Below, piece after piece: positions 16,502 to 26,177 of a DNA stretch of 64,000 nucleotides. A program made the translations under genes and the position numbers. How positions within the stretch are numbered: position 1 is the stretch's first letter; each line of letters begins with the position of its first letter. The stretch spans positions 5,208,001-5,272,000 of the forward strand of contig NZ_AP024109.1 of the NCBI RefSeq assembly GCF_016591715.1, given 5' to 3'. The notes beneath the pieces were generated by a model, which saw only the letters and a list, made by a program, of their open reading frames with translations, made no database searches and was not told the DNA's origin. This DNA is from Mesorhizobium sp. J8. Its GTDB lineage: Bacteria > Pseudomonadota > Alphaproteobacteria > Rhizobiales > Rhizobiaceae.

Positions 16502-17986
16502 TCAGTTTGCGGCACGCAGCCTGCCGATCGTGTTCGTCGTGCTCTTGCCGGCGACGAGGTCGACCAGCACCACGCGCCCGCCCGCCTTCTGGACCACATC
16601 GGCGCCGACCACGGTTTCGATCGTGTAATCCGCGCCCTTGACCAGGATGTCCGGCAAGAGCGCCTCGATCAGCTTGAGCGGCGTGTCCTCCTCGAAAACG
16701 ACGACGGCATCGACCGAGGCAAGCGCGGCCAGCACGCAGGCACGGTCGTGCTGGTTGTTGACCGGACGTCCGGGCCCCTTCAGCCGGCGCACCGAGTTAT
16801 CGCTGTTGAGGCCGAGCACCAGCCGGTCGCATTGGCTGCGCGCGGCATGCAGCAGGCTGACATGGCCGGCATGCAGGATATCGAAGCAGCCATTGGTGAA
16901 GCCGACGGTCAGCCCCTCTTCCTTCCAGGCGGCGACCATCCTGGCCGCGGCATTGAAATCGAGAATGGCGTCCTGGTGAACGGTCGGCCCGTGCGAGCGG
17001 AACAGCGCACCCGACAATTCCTCGACGTTCAGCCGTGCCGTGCCGCGCTTTCCCACCACGACACCGCCGGCCGCGTTGGCGATGACGGCGGCGTGCACCC
17101 GGTCGGCGCCGGCGGCGAGCGACAGCGCGAAGCTCGCGATGACCGTGTCGCCGGCGCCGGAAACGTCGAAAACCTCGCGCGCCTGGGTCGAGATGTGGCG
17201 GGCATCCTCGGCGGAGACCACGCTCATGCCCTTCTCGCTGCGCGTCGCGACGATGAACTCGAACTCATGCGCGGCGATCAGGTCGCGTGCGGCGGCGACG
17301 ATCTCGTCGTCGCCGAACACCTTGCGCCCGACCGCCTCGCCGAGCTCCTTGCGGTTCGGCGTCACCGCCGTGGCGCCGGCATAGCGCGCATAGTCGTGCC
17401 CCTTCGGATCGACCAGCACCGGCTTGCCGGCATCGCGGCAGATCGCGATCAATTCGCCGGCGACGCCATCGAGCAGGATGCCCTTGCCGTAGTCGGAAAG
17501 GATAACGATATCGGCGCGGCCAAGCGTCGCCTGGAAATGATCGATGAGCTTCGCCCGCTCGGCGGAGGTGAGCGGCTTGATCTCTTCCTCGTCGAAACGC
17601 AGCACCTGCTGGTTGAGGGCGCTGAAGCGGCTTTTCGACGAGGTCATGCGGTCCTGGCGCTGCAGGAGCCCGTCAGTGTCGACGCCGATCTCGCTGAGCA
17701 TCCGCATCAGATTGTTGCCCGCCTGGTCGGCGCCGATCACCGAAACGGGTATCGCGGCCGCGCCCAGCGAGACGATGTTGGAGACGACATTGCCCGCGCC
17801 GCCCATGTTCAGCGTCTCGCCCCGCCCATGCAGCACCGGGATGGGAGCTTCCGGCGAGATGCGCTCGATCACGCCGTTGACGAACCGGTCGAGGATGAAA
17901 TCGCCCACCACCAGCACGGTGACGTCGCCGAACCGGGCGATGGTGCGGTGCAAAGGTTCCGGAGAAGGCGGATTGTGCTTGATCAT
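16502..17986 (-). CDS. hldE: Bifunctional heptose 7-phosphate kinase / heptose 1-phosphate adenylyltransferase
   Basis: A 494-residue two-domain enzyme. The first ~330 residues are a ribokinase-type kinase (NMGGAGNVVSN substrate motif, FDVSGAGDTVIA ATP/catalytic motif). The last ~133 are a nucleotidyltransferase starting at FTNGCFDILHAGH with the HxGH signature. It makes heptose 1,7-bisphosphate and then ADP-D-glycero-heptose, before and after GmhB. The start at 17986 (MIKHNPP) leaves a normal-length N-terminus; a longer in-frame opening upstream has no family similarity. It is the first gene of the leftward operon, back to back with hldD. Confidence 0.95.
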   Translation of the reverse strand: MIKHNPPSPEPLHRTIARFGDVTVLVVGDFILDRFVNGVIERISPEAPIPVLHGRGETLNMGGAGNVVSNIVSLGAAAIPVSVIGADQAGNNLMRMLSEIGVDTDGLLQRQDRMTSSKSRFSALNQQVLRFDEEEIKPLTSAERAKLIDHFQATLGRADIVILSDYGKGILLDGVAGELIAICRDAGKPVLVDPKGHDYARYAGATAVTPNRKELGEAVGRKVFGDDEIVAAARDLIAAHEFEFIVATRSEKGMSVVSAEDARHISTQAREVFDVSGAGDTVIASFALSLAAGADRVHAAVIANAAGGVVVGKRGTARLNVEELSGALFRSHGPTVHQDAILDFNAAARMVAAWKEEGLTVGFTNGCFDILHAGHVSLLHAARSQCDRLVLGLNSDNSVRRLKGPGRPVNNQHDRACVLAALASVDAVVVFEEDTPLKLIEALLPDILVKGADYTIETVVGADVVQKAGGRVVLVDLVAGKSTTNTIGRLRAAN

Positions 17987-18250
17987 CTCGCTGGCGCCCC
18001 GAGGGCGGATTTGGTCGGTTTGAGGCGCCGGAATTGCAGCGCCCATCGTATTTGCGATGCCGATATACCGCAATTCGGGCCAGCGCAACGGCAGGCTGCG
18101 AACCGGGCAGGCGGAACAGGCGCGAGTGAAGCGGGAGCTTTGCGGCGCGACTATGGCCAAGCATCGCCGGCCTAGCCCGCGAACGTGCTTTATCGACACT
18201 CCCGCCCACCTCACCTATAAGAGCCGGAATCGTAAGCAGCAGAGGCCTTC

Positions 18251-19201
18251 ATGATCATCGTCACGGGCGGCGCCGGCATGATCGGCTCCAATATCGTCGC
18301 CGCTCTCAATGCCGAGGGCCATGATGACATCGTCGTCGTCGACGATCTCACCGACGGCCACAAGATCGCCAACCTCGCCGACCTTCGCATCGCCGACTAT
18401 CTCGACAAGGACGATTTTCTCGCGCGGATCGAGGATGGCGGGCTCGGCCGCATCGAGGCCGTCTTCCACCAGGGCGCGTGCTCGACCACCACCGAGTGGA
18501 ACGGCAAGTTCATGATGGACGTGAACTACGCCTATTCGAAGCGGCTGCTGCATGCCTGCCTCGCTCTACGCGTGCCCTTCCTTTATGCCTCCTCCGCATC
18601 CGTCTATGGCGGCGGCAGCGAGTTCCGCGAGGAGCCCGACTTCGAGCGCCCGCTCAACGTCTATGCCTATTCGAAGAAGTTGTTCGACGACTATGTCCGC
18701 CGCAACGTCTTCGACACCGATCATTCGCAGGTGACGGGGCTGCGCTACTTCAACGTCTACGGGCCGCGCGAGGCGCATAAGGGCGCCATGGCCTCCGTCG
18801 CCTTCCATCTCTTCAACCAGGTCGAGCGCGGCGAAAACCCGAAACTTTTCGGCGCCTATGGCGACTTCGGCCCTGGCGAGCAGAGCCGCGACTTCATCCA
18901 TGTCGGCGACGTCGCGGAGGTCAATCTATGGCTTTGGAAGCGTGGTTTGAGCGGCATCTTCAACTGCGGCACCGGCCGCGCCCAGCCGTTCCGCGCCGTC
19001 GCCGAGACGGTGATCGACACGCTCGGCAAGGGTGAGATTGAATTCATCCCCTTTCCCGACCATCTCAAGGGCAGCTACCAGAGTTTCACGCAGGCTGATA
19101 TGTCCCGCTTGCGCGCGGCCGGCTACAATGGCCAGTTCCGCACAGTCGAAACCGGCGTCAGGGACTATGTCGAATGGCTGAAGGCCCAACGATCCTCGTG
19201 A
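18251..19201 (+). CDS. hldD: ADP-L-glycero-D-manno-heptose 6-epimerase
   Basis: A 316-residue extended short-chain dehydrogenase/epimerase that makes the L-glycero sugar used in the LPS inner core. The Rossmann motif GGAGMIGS (residues 6-13), the SSASVYGG segment, the catalytic YAYSK and the RYFNVYGP motif are all present. It opens the rightward LPS operon and its 3' end overlaps waaF by 28 bases. With hldE, gmhA and gmhB directly opposite, the whole ADP-heptose pathway is encoded here. Confidence 0.95.
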   Translation: MIIVTGGAGMIGSNIVAALNAEGHDDIVVVDDLTDGHKIANLADLRIADYLDKDDFLARIEDGGLGRIEAVFHQGACSTTTEWNGKFMMDVNYAYSKRLLHACLALRVPFLYASSASVYGGGSEFREEPDFERPLNVYAYSKKLFDDYVRRNVFDTDHSQVTGLRYFNVYGPREAHKGAMASVAFHLFNQVERGENPKLFGAYGDFGPGEQSRDFIHVGDVAEVNLWLWKRGLSGIFNCGTGRAQPFRAVAETVIDTLGKGEIEFIPFPDHLKGSYQSFTQADMSRLRAAGYNGQFRTVETGVRDYVEWLKAQRSS

Positions 19202-20181
19202 TCGGCCCACGTTGGGTGGGCGACATGGTCATGGCGCAGTGCCTGTTCGCGGCGCTGAAGGAAAAGCATCCGCATGCGGCGATCGACGTGTTGGCGCCCG
19301 CCTGGGCGGCGCCTTTGGTCAAGCGCATGCCCGAGATTCGCAGCCAGATCGATTTTCCACTGATGCCGGGGGCACTCGAATTCCGCAGCCGCAGGCGCTT
19401 CGGCCGCTTGCTGCGCGGCCGCTACGACATGGCCTATGTGCTGCCGGGAAGCTGGAAATCGGCGCTGATCCCATTCTTCGCCCGCATTCCGCGCCGCGTC
19501 GGCAATCTGCGCGAGATGCGTTACGGCCTGCTGACCGACGTGGTGCCGCTGCCCGAAGCCTTGAAACGGCGCACGGCGCGCGCCTATTTCGGCCTCGCGC
19601 GCGGCGGCACCTTTCGTGCGCCGAAGCTTACCGTCGACAACGCCAATCAAGCCGATCTGCTGGCTCGGTTCGGACTGACCGGCAAGAAATTCGTAGCGCT
19701 CATGCCCGGCGCCGAGTTCGGCCCGGCAAAACGCTGGCCGAGCGATCACTATGCTGGGCTCGCCCGGGACCTGATGGCCAAGGGACTGGGTGTCGCGTTG
19801 CTCGGCTCGAAGAATGATGCCGGCGTGACGGCTGAGATCGTAGCACTTGTTCCGGGCGTCATCGACCTTGCCGGCAAGACGCGGCTGGAGGACGCCATCG
19901 ACCTGATCGCCGCGGCAAAGCTTGCGGTCTCGAACGACAGCGGCCTGATGCATGTCGCGGCCGCCGTCGGCACGCCGATCGTCGCCGTCTACGGCTCGAC
20001 CTCGCCCGAGAACACGCCGCCGCTCAGCGAGCGCTCGGAGCTGATCTGGCTGCATCTGTCCTGCTCGCCCTGCCACAAGAAGGTCTGCCCGCTCGGCCAT
20101 CTCAACTGCCTGAAGACGCTCGATGTCGCCCGCGTCACCGCCGCGGCCGACCGCTTGCTCGAGGTTCCGGCAGCGGCATGA
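19174..20181 (+). CDS. waaF: LPS heptosyltransferase II
   Basis: A 335-residue GT9-family glycosyltransferase that adds the second heptose to the LPS inner core from ADP-heptose, on the inner face of the cytoplasmic membrane. The N-terminal [16 protein letters not shown], the [12 protein letters not shown] phosphate-binding stretch, [11 protein letters not shown] and the Cys-rich [17 protein letters not shown] near the C-terminus are hallmarks of WaaF. It overlaps hldD by 28 bases and waaC by 4, indicating translational coupling. Confidence 0.93.
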   Translation: MAEGPTILVIGPRWVGDMVMAQCLFAALKEKHPHAAIDVLAPAWAAPLVKRMPEIRSQIDFPLMPGALEFRSRRRFGRLLRGRYDMAYVLPGSWKSALIPFFARIPRRVGNLREMRYGLLTDVVPLPEALKRRTARAYFGLARGGTFRAPKLTVDNANQADLLARFGLTGKKFVALMPGAEFGPAKRWPSDHYAGLARDLMAKGLGVALLGSKNDAGVTAEIVALVPGVIDLAGKTRLEDAIDLIAAAKLAVSNDSGLMHVAAAVGTPIVAVYGSTSPENTPPLSERSELIWLHLSCSPCHKKVCPLGHLNCLKTLDVARVTAAADRLLEVPAAA

Positions 20182-21152
20182 AGGTGCTGATCGTCAAGAC
20201 ATCGTCGATGGGCGATGTCATCCACACCTTTCCGGCCGTCGAAGACGCGATCCGCAACCGCCCCGATGTCAGCTTCGACTGGTGCGTGGAGGAGCCGTTT
20301 GCCGCCATCGTGGCCTTGCATCCAGCGATTGGCACCATCCACAAGGCGGCTGTCCGGCGATGGCGCAAGAGGCTTTTCCACGGCGAAACCTGGCGGGAGA
20401 TGGCCGGGCTGCGCAGAGCGCTCCGCGCCTGCCGCTACGATCTTGTCATCGACGCGCAAGGCTTGTTGAAGTCGGCCCTGGTCGCCATCCAAGCCGGCGC
20501 GCCGATTGCCGGCTTCGACGGAGCGAGCGCCCGCGAGCCTTCGGCGACGCTGTTTTATCAGCGCAAATATCCCGTACCGCGCGACCTTCACGCCATCGAG
20601 CGCACCAGGCGGCTGTTCGGACTGGCGCTGGGCTACCAACCCGACCTGTCGGCGCTCGAGTCCGACATCGTGCCGCCGGCAGGCGGCTTGGCCGGCGTTG
20701 AAGGCGGGATCGCCTTCCTGCTGCACGGCACCAGCCGCGAGGACAAGAAATGGCCGGTCGAGGATTGGATCGAGACCGCGCGCCGGCTGGCCGGCCGGCA
20801 CTTCACGCCGGTGGTCACCTGGTCGAACGATGCGGAAAGGAAAGTGGCGGAAGCCATTGTCGGAGCTGTGCCAAGGACGGTTCTGGTTCCAAAATCGCCG
20901 CTCGCCGAGATCGCCGCGATCCTTGGCCGTTCGGCGCTCGTCATCGGCGCCGACACCGGCCTCACCCACCTCGCCAGCGCCTTCGGCCTGCCGACAATCG
21001 CCATCTTCCTGGCGACGGAACCCGGTCTCACCGGCCCGCGCGGGAAGTTTGCATCGACCTTGCTTGCGCCAGCCGGCGGCAAGGTCGCGCCGGCTGAAGT
21101 GGTGGCTGAAGCGGAGCGGTTGCTGACGCTCAGATCAAACGCGCCGACGTGA
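20178..21152 (+). CDS. waaC: LPS heptosyltransferase I
   Basis: A 324-residue GT9-family enzyme that transfers the first heptose to Kdo of the inner core. The N-terminal VLIVKTSSMGDVIHTFPAV (with the conserved Lys and Gly-Asp), FLLHGTSREDKKWP and GADTGLTHLASAFG match WaaC. It is the last gene of the hldD-waaF-waaC operon. Its stop codon lies at the left edge of a palindromic repeat shared with greA on the other strand. Confidence 0.93.
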   Translation: MKVLIVKTSSMGDVIHTFPAVEDAIRNRPDVSFDWCVEEPFAAIVALHPAIGTIHKAAVRRWRKRLFHGETWREMAGLRRALRACRYDLVIDAQGLLKSALVAIQAGAPIAGFDGASAREPSATLFYQRKYPVPRDLHAIERTRRLFGLALGYQPDLSALESDIVPPAGGLAGVEGGIAFLLHGTSREDKKWPVEDWIETARRLAGRHFTPVVTWSNDAERKVAEAIVGAVPRTVLVPKSPLAEIAAILGRSALVIGADTGLTHLASAFGLPTIAIFLATEPGLTGPRGKFASTLLAPAGGKVAPAEVVAEAERLLTLRSNAPT

Positions 21153-21294
21153 GGACCTTTTCAGAATTCGCTCTGGCGAGTCGAATAGCGTGGTTTTCGA
21201 GAACCGGAGCGAAGCGTACTTAAAGTACGTGAGCACCGGAAGCGCAGAAAACCGCGCTAGTCGGCCGCCGGAGTAGAATTATCAAAAGGTCCTC
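21151..21294. repeat. Palindromic intergenic repeat, family 1, copy C
   Basis: Terminal inverted repeats GAGGACCTTTT (21151-21161) and AAAAGGTCCTC (21284-21294) overlap the stop codons of the convergent waaC and greA genes. The core (ttcgagaaccggagcg, then tacttaaagta, then gtgagcaccggaagcg) matches copies A and B. It can fold into one long hairpin and may terminate both transcripts. Confidence 0.8.
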
Positions 21295-21766
21295 AAATAA
21301 ACTGCACCTCGACAATCTCATACCCCCGCGCGCCGCCCGGGGCATTGACCTCGATGGCGTCGCCGACTTCCTTGCCGATCAGCGCGCGCGCGATCGGTGA
21401 GGAGATAGAGATGCGGCCGGACTTCACGTCGGCTTCCTGGTCGCCGACGATCTGATAGGTTTTCTTTTCCTCGGTGTCCTCGTCGACGAGCACGACCGTC
21501 GCGCCGAATTTCACCTTGTCGCCGGAAAGCTTGGAGACGTCGATGACCTCGGCGCGCGCGATCAGATCCTCGAGCTCGTTGATGCGGCCTTCATTGTGGC
21601 TCTGCGCCTCCTTCGCCGCGTGATACTCGGCATTTTCCGACAGGTCGCCATGCGAGCGCGCTTCGGAAATCGCCTCGATGATACGCGGACGCTCCTCCTG
21701 CTGACGCCAGCGGAGCTCTTCCTTCAGTGACGCGAACCCCTCGCCTGTCATCGGGACCTTGATCAT
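21293..21766 (-). CDS. greA: Transcription elongation factor GreA
   Basis: A 157-residue protein with the N-terminal coiled-coil domain (1-~75), carrying the acidic tip segment [14 protein letters not shown] that reaches into the RNA polymerase secondary channel, and a C-terminal FKBP-like domain ending in GYEIVEVQF. GreA stimulates the polymerase's transcript cleavage to rescue backtracked complexes. The start [10 protein letters not shown] at 21766 fits the family. A TTG 60 bases upstream is not needed. Confidence 0.95.
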   Translation of the reverse strand: MIKVPMTGEGFASLKEELRWRQQEERPRIIEAISEARSHGDLSENAEYHAAKEAQSHNEGRINELEDLIARAEVIDVSKLSGDKVKFGATVVLVDEDTEEKKTYQIVGDQEADVKSGRISISSPIARALIGKEVGDAIEVNAPGGARGYEIVEVQFI

Positions 21767-22122
21767 ATGCCTGACCTTTCCTGCCGCCGCCCCCGTTTTC
21801 GGGAGCGGCCTTGTCGATAGGTACAAAAAGAAAACGGTCCGGCAGCCTCGGGCTAACGGAACCGTCTCACCACAATTTCCCTGAATATAGCAATCTTCGC
21901 GCGATTTTCACGCCCAAAAATGAAATTCGGCAAAATGATCACCGCTTTCGCGGGGTCCGCGGCGCGGCAAACGAAAACCGGCTGCGATTGCCGGCGGCCG
22001 GTTCGAAGAGCAATTCCAGGAAAAGTGTGAGCGGTTTTCCGTCCGGAATTGCGTGAAATAGAGAAAGAGCGGTCGCCGTTTCCGTGAAACGGTGAACCGC
22101 TCTAAAGACCTCGAAGCCCTGT
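21767..22122. other. Intergenic region upstream of greA
   Basis: Contains the greA promoter region and, at 22007-22104, a family-2 palindromic repeat listed separately. No other gene is seen. Confidence 0.5.
22007..22104. repeat. Palindromic intergenic repeat, family 2, copy 1
   Basis: A ~98-bp element opening with AGAGCAATTCCAGGAAAAG, then a GGAATTGC stretch complementary to the start, and closing in a hairpin (22066-22103) with AGAGCGGT / ACCGCTCT outer arms and CCGTTTC / GAAACGG inner arms. The same element, inverted, lies at 47912-48013. Confidence 0.8.
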
Positions 22123-22659
22123 TCAGCTCCTCAGGAAATGATCGATCTGCTCCGACAGCATGCCGTATTCGCGCGAACCCTTGCCGGTCCGCTTTTCGAT
22201 TTCCTGGAGCTGCTGCTGGGCGCCGGCAAGATCGCCGATCTGCAGATGCGCCTCGCCCAGATACTCGCGCACCAGCGTGTAGTTCGGGTCGATCCTGAGC
22301 GCTTCCTCGTAATAGCCGAGGCCGACGGTGACGCGGCCCGAATGGCGGTGCGAATAGCCGAGGTAATTGAGGATGCGCGGATCCTGCTTGTTGGCGGCGA
22401 GCGTCAGCACCGAGATCGCCTCGTCGTAGCGCCCGGCCATCGCCAGATCGTGTCCTGCCTCATAGATGCTGTCGTCGTCCAGCATGCCATATTGCGGCAC
22501 GACGCATTTCTTTTTCTTCTTGTCCCAGACCTCGCCCTTCTTGCAGGTGGTGGTCGTCTGGCCACCGCTGCTGCCGCCTTCACCAGCTGCGAAAGCCGGC
22601 GCAACGAACAGCGGCAGCGCCGCGATAGCCATGACCTGAACAAGCAAACGTCTGCGCAT
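22123..22659 (-). CDS. Secreted TPR-repeat protein
   Basis: A 178-residue protein with a signal peptide (about 1-24, cleavage after AFA), a Ser/Gly/Thr linker with a CKKGEVWDKKKKKC stretch, and three to four tetratricopeptide repeats (about 60-165; for example YEAGHDLAMAGRYDEAISVL and NYLGYSHRHSGRVTVGLGYYEEALRIDP). TPRs mediate protein-protein contacts, so it probably acts in the periplasm. The start at 22659 has GGAGG five bases upstream; the ATG at 22671 contains that site. A specific partner is not apparent. Confidence 0.78.
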   Translation of the reverse strand: MRRRLLVQVMAIAALPLFVAPAFAAGEGGSSGGQTTTTCKKGEVWDKKKKKCVVPQYGMLDDDSIYEAGHDLAMAGRYDEAISVLTLAANKQDPRILNYLGYSHRHSGRVTVGLGYYEEALRIDPNYTLVREYLGEAHLQIGDLAGAQQQLQEIEKRTGKGSREYGMLSEQIDHFLRS

Positions 22660-22837
22660 CGAAGCCTCCATGAGCGTGACAATGGCAGGTTAACGCCGCC
22701 TCGGGGCGGTTTCATCCCGAAATGCGAGCCGCTGCCGAACTATTTTCCACGACCGGAAGGAAGCCGTTGCCTCCAGGCGTGACGCGCGCTGCAAATCCGC
22801 TATCATCGGGGCCGAGCGCATCACGTGGAGAAGGACC

Positions 22838-23263
22838 GTGCAGCAGCGCCTCGAGAAGGAGTGGGAACTTTCGATCGACCCGGACACGGTGCGCCTGTTC
22901 ATCCTCAAGGCGAAGGCGCTGAGCGCCGCCGTCAACGAGGACTACGACGACGGCGCCGAGCACGAGGTCGAGTTCGACGGCGACACGCATGCCAGCCATC
23001 ACCATGACGGCCTTGTCGAGGAAGCCTCGGAGGACCTTACCGAGGAGGAATTCCGCGAGCTGATCAACGATCTCAACATCGACGAAGCGGCCGAGCTGGT
23101 CGCGCTCGCCTGGGTCGGTCGCGGCGACTATGACGCATCCGAATGGGCGGATGCCGTGGCCGCCGCCAGGGAGCGCCCCAGGAGGCGCACGGCCAAATAT
23201 CTGCTTGGCCTGCCGATGCTTGCCGACTGGCTGGAGGAAGGCCTTGAAGCCATCGGCGCGTAA
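22838..23263 (+). CDS. DUF3775-domain protein
   Basis: A 141-residue acidic cytosolic protein of the DUF3775 family, seen mainly in Rhizobiales and Rhodobacterales. Characteristic parts are the SIDPDTVRLFILKAKAL opening, a His/Asp-rich linker (DTHASHHHD), and LVALAWVGRGDY leading to TAKYLLGLPMLADWLEEG. Function is unknown. The start is GTG at 22838 with GGAGAAGG upstream. It is divergent from the TPR gene. Confidence 0.8.
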   Translation: MQQRLEKEWELSIDPDTVRLFILKAKALSAAVNEDYDDGAEHEVEFDGDTHASHHHDGLVEEASEDLTEEEFRELINDLNIDEAAELVALAWVGRGDYDASEWADAVAAARERPRRRTAKYLLGLPMLADWLEEGLEAIGA

Positions 23264-23338
23264 CGCGCCGGTAACCGATTGTGATCGGCAAGGCTGCCGG
23301 CGCAGGCAACTTCGCGACACGACCGCCGTTTCGGGGCG

Positions 23339-24385
23339 ATGGCAACGCTGAGCCTTTCACGACTTTGCAGACTGGCGCTGCCTGTGGCAGCCGCGATCCT
23401 GCTGGTTACGCCGGCCTCGGCCAAGCATCATCATCGGCACAAGAGACACGGGCCGCCGGCCAGCCAGAGCGCCGCTCCGGTGCCGGAAACGCCGCCGACA
23501 ACACCTGTTCCGGGGTCGCGTCCCCAGGACTTGGAGAACGGCGCCGACAACTCCGGGCAAGACAAAAGCCAACTCGACACCAATGACGACTTCCTCAACC
23601 AGGATAAGTCGCATCCGAAATGGGACGCCCGTCCGCCGCGTTCGAAGGGCGCCCAATCCGAGCCGCGCGCGGAATCCGAACCTGAGACGCCGGACGTCGT
23701 GCCGACGCCGCCGCAGAAGCCCGCCGAACTGGAGCCGGAGCCGCCGGAAACCGCGCCGCAACCGCCGGAAAAACCCGAACAGCCGGGCGAGGAAAAGATG
23801 CTCCCCGATCCGCGGTCGGCCGAGATGCCGGCCGACAAGATGCCGGCGCAAGAGACTGCGTGTCGCGAGCGGCTGAGGGCGCTGGGCGTCGAGTTCGAGG
23901 AGCACAAGGCCGAGCACGATGCGCAAATCGGCTGCTCGATCCCCTATCCGATAATTTTGAAGACGCTCGGCAAATCCATCGGCATCAGCCCCGGCGCCGA
24001 GCTCAACTGCCCGATGGCCGAGGCGGCCGCGCGCTTCATGGCCGATGTCGTCCAGCCTGCGGCCAAGGCCCAACTCGGAGCCGATTTGAAATCGGTCAAC
24101 CAGGCCTCGGCCTTTGTCTGCCGGCCCCGCAACGGCACCCGCAAATTGTCGGAACACGCCTTCGGCAACGCGCTCGACATCGCGAGCTTCACCTTATCGG
24201 ACGGCAGGAATATCGAGGTCGGGCCGGCACCGCCGGAGAAGGACGCAAAATTCCTCGACACGGTGCGCAAGGCCGCCTGCGGGCCGTTCAAGACAGTGCT
24301 GGGACCCGGTGCGGACCCGGACCACGCGATGCATTTCCACCTCGATCTGGAGCCGCGCGGGCACGGTGGCACGTTCTGCCAGTAG
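23339..24385 (+). CDS. Extensin-like family secreted protein (first copy)
   Basis: A 348-residue exported protein: signal peptide (about 1-28), a His/Arg cluster (KHHHRHKRH), a long Pro/Glu-rich linker (about 40-165), then the extensin-like C-terminal domain (about 175-348) with CRERLRALGVEF, IGCSIPYP, RKLSEHAFGNALDI and HAMHFHLDLE. The SEHAFGNALDI and HFH motifs resemble the zinc-binding pattern of D,D-peptidases (VanY/LAS type), so a cell-wall role is an attractive inference. Two paralogous genes stand in tandem; the second follows 137 bases later. Confidence 0.82.
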   Translation: MATLSLSRLCRLALPVAAAILLVTPASAKHHHRHKRHGPPASQSAAPVPETPPTTPVPGSRPQDLENGADNSGQDKSQLDTNDDFLNQDKSHPKWDARPPRSKGAQSEPRAESEPETPDVVPTPPQKPAELEPEPPETAPQPPEKPEQPGEEKMLPDPRSAEMPADKMPAQETACRERLRALGVEFEEHKAEHDAQIGCSIPYPIILKTLGKSIGISPGAELNCPMAEAAARFMADVVQPAAKAQLGADLKSVNQASAFVCRPRNGTRKLSEHAFGNALDIASFTLSDGRNIEVGPAPPEKDAKFLDTVRKAACGPFKTVLGPGADPDHAMHFHLDLEPRGHGGTFCQ

Positions 24386-24522
24386 GCGCGATCTCGGAAG
24401 TTTCTGTCACGTCCCGGCAAGAACAGCGCCGCAATTCCGCCCAAGGCATGAATGCCGGCGCTGATCTTTCCTTTACTGTTGAGGGTTAACCTTGTGCCAT
24501 TCGGGGACAAGGACGCCTTTCG

Positions 24523-25350
24523 ATGGCTCGAAGACTTGGCGCTGTGCTGATGGCGGCGCAACGGAACACGTGTGCGCGGATCGCGGTCTTCGGGCTGGCG
24601 GCGAGCGCCATCGCGGCGATATCGGCCTGCACGACCGGCGACGTCTTCGCCCTGCAGCCGGCCGTCGATGTCGGCAGCCAGACCGCTGCCGTGCCGCAGC
24701 CCGATGCGCGGCAATATTCCGGCTTGCAGCGCCTCGTGCCGTCCAACCCCTATATGACCCAGGCCGCCTATCCGCGCATGGACGAGCCGATGTCGCCGCT
24801 CGAGCAGATGCCCGCCAGCGAGATCGACTGCCGCAACGAGCTGAAGCGGATGGGCGTCGTCTATCAGGACATCCAGCCGATCCATGAAGGCCAGTGCGGC
24901 ATCGACTATCCGGTGAAGGTGACAGCGATCGGCAGCGTCGCGATGAAGCCGGCGGCGACGCTGACCTGCAACATGGCCGCCACCTTCGCCGCCTGGACCA
25001 GGAACGAGTTGCAGCCGGCTGCCCGCTGGCGCTATTTCTCCGGCGTCAAGGCGATCCACCAGGGCTCCAGCTATTCCTGCCGCAACATCGCCGGAGAAGG
25101 CGTGCTCTCGGAGCACGGCAAGGGCAACGCCCTCGACGTCATGAGCATCGAGCTCAACAATGGCGACGACATCGACGTGCGCAAGCCTGGCCTGTTCGCT
25201 TTCCGCACCCGCGGCTTCCTCAACAATGTGCGCGCCGACGGCTGCCAGTATTTCACCACCGTGCTCGGCCCGGGCTATAATTACGATCACCGCAACCATT
25301 TCCATTTCGACATCAAGAACCGCAAAAGCGGTTACCGCGCCTGCCGCTGA
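24523..25350 (+). CDS. Extensin-like family lipoprotein (second copy)
   Basis: A 275-residue paralogue of the preceding gene. The N-terminal hydrophobic segment ends in AISAC, a plausible lipobox (Cys about residue 36), so it may be membrane-anchored. The C-terminal domain has CRNELKRMGVVYQ, GQCGIDYPVKV, GVLSEHGKGNALDV and HRNHFHFDIK, aligning with the same His/Asp motifs as its neighbour. It lacks the long Pro-rich linker. The probable function is envelope-related; the enzymatic role is not proven for this family. Confidence 0.82.
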   Translation: MARRLGAVLMAAQRNTCARIAVFGLAASAIAAISACTTGDVFALQPAVDVGSQTAAVPQPDARQYSGLQRLVPSNPYMTQAAYPRMDEPMSPLEQMPASEIDCRNELKRMGVVYQDIQPIHEGQCGIDYPVKVTAIGSVAMKPAATLTCNMAATFAAWTRNELQPAARWRYFSGVKAIHQGSSYSCRNIAGEGVLSEHGKGNALDVMSIELNNGDDIDVRKPGLFAFRTRGFLNNVRADGCQYFTTVLGPGYNYDHRNHFHFDIKNRKSGYRACR

Positions 25351-25454
25351 CTGCTTCGTCCTGATCATGTCGCCAGCCTGGCTCCGCAGGTCTTTGCCCC
25401 AAAACGGCCAGCGCCGCATAAAATGTTCGCGCAAGGATTTGGGAGCGGTCGGTC

Positions 25455-26162
25455 GTGGGTGAACGAAGCCTGAGGCGGCGCGCGGCGATCTGGCTGGCGG
25501 CCATCTGCGCCTTCTATCTGGCGCTCGCCTATGTCGCCGCGCCGGAATTCTGGACCTGGCGGGAGCGTGGCTTCCGCACCCGCCCCTTCGAGATGGTGAC
25601 GCATACGCCGCAGGGCATTCCCGGCGATCCGATCAATGTCGGCCTTGTCGGCACCGAGAAGGAAGTCGTCCACGCCTTCGCGGTCGCGGGCTGGGATACG
25701 GCCGATGCCGTGACGCTCAGGACCGCGATCGACATCGGCGAAAGTGTCTTGTTTTCCCGCCCCTATCCCGATGCGCCGATGAGCCGCCTCTTGTTCGAGG
25801 GCCGCGCCCAGGATCTTGCCTTCGAGAAACCGGTGGCCGACAGCGCCGACCGACGCCACCACGTCCGGTTCTGGCAGACGGACACGGTCGGCGACGACGG
25901 CCGCCCGCTCTGGCTGGGCGCCGCGAGCTTCGATCGCGGCGTCGGCTTCAGTCACGACACCGGCGCCGTCACCCACCATATCGGTCCGGACATCGACGCG
26001 GAGCGCGACTTCCTGATCGGCGACCTGAAGGCCGCCGATCAGCTCACGTCGACCGACGAGATTCCGGGAATCGGCGCCACAAAGACGGGACGCAACGGCG
26101 GCGGGGATCCCTATTTCACCGACGGCATGGCCATGATCGGCGTGCTGAAGACGCTGCAGTGA
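25455..26162 (+). CDS. LssY C-terminal domain protein
   Basis: A 235-residue protein with one N-terminal transmembrane helix (about 10-29) and a domain like the C-terminal part of LssY: DPINVGLVGTEKEVVHAFAVAGW, PMSRLLFEGRAQDLAFEK, HHVRFWQ, LWLGAASFDRGVGF and HHIGPDIDAERDF. Function of the domain is unknown; it is often linked to lipid phosphatase modules, which are absent here. The start is GTG at 25455. It converges tightly (15 bases) with the dehydrogenase gene. Confidence 0.8.
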   Translation: MGERSLRRRAAIWLAAICAFYLALAYVAAPEFWTWRERGFRTRPFEMVTHTPQGIPGDPINVGLVGTEKEVVHAFAVAGWDTADAVTLRTAIDIGESVLFSRPYPDAPMSRLLFEGRAQDLAFEKPVADSADRRHHVRFWQTDTVGDDGRPLWLGAASFDRGVGFSHDTGAVTHHIGPDIDAERDFLIGDLKAADQLTSTDEIPGIGATKTGRNGGGDPYFTDGMAMIGVLKTLQ

Positions 26163-26177
26163 CCTTGCCCCGCGCCC

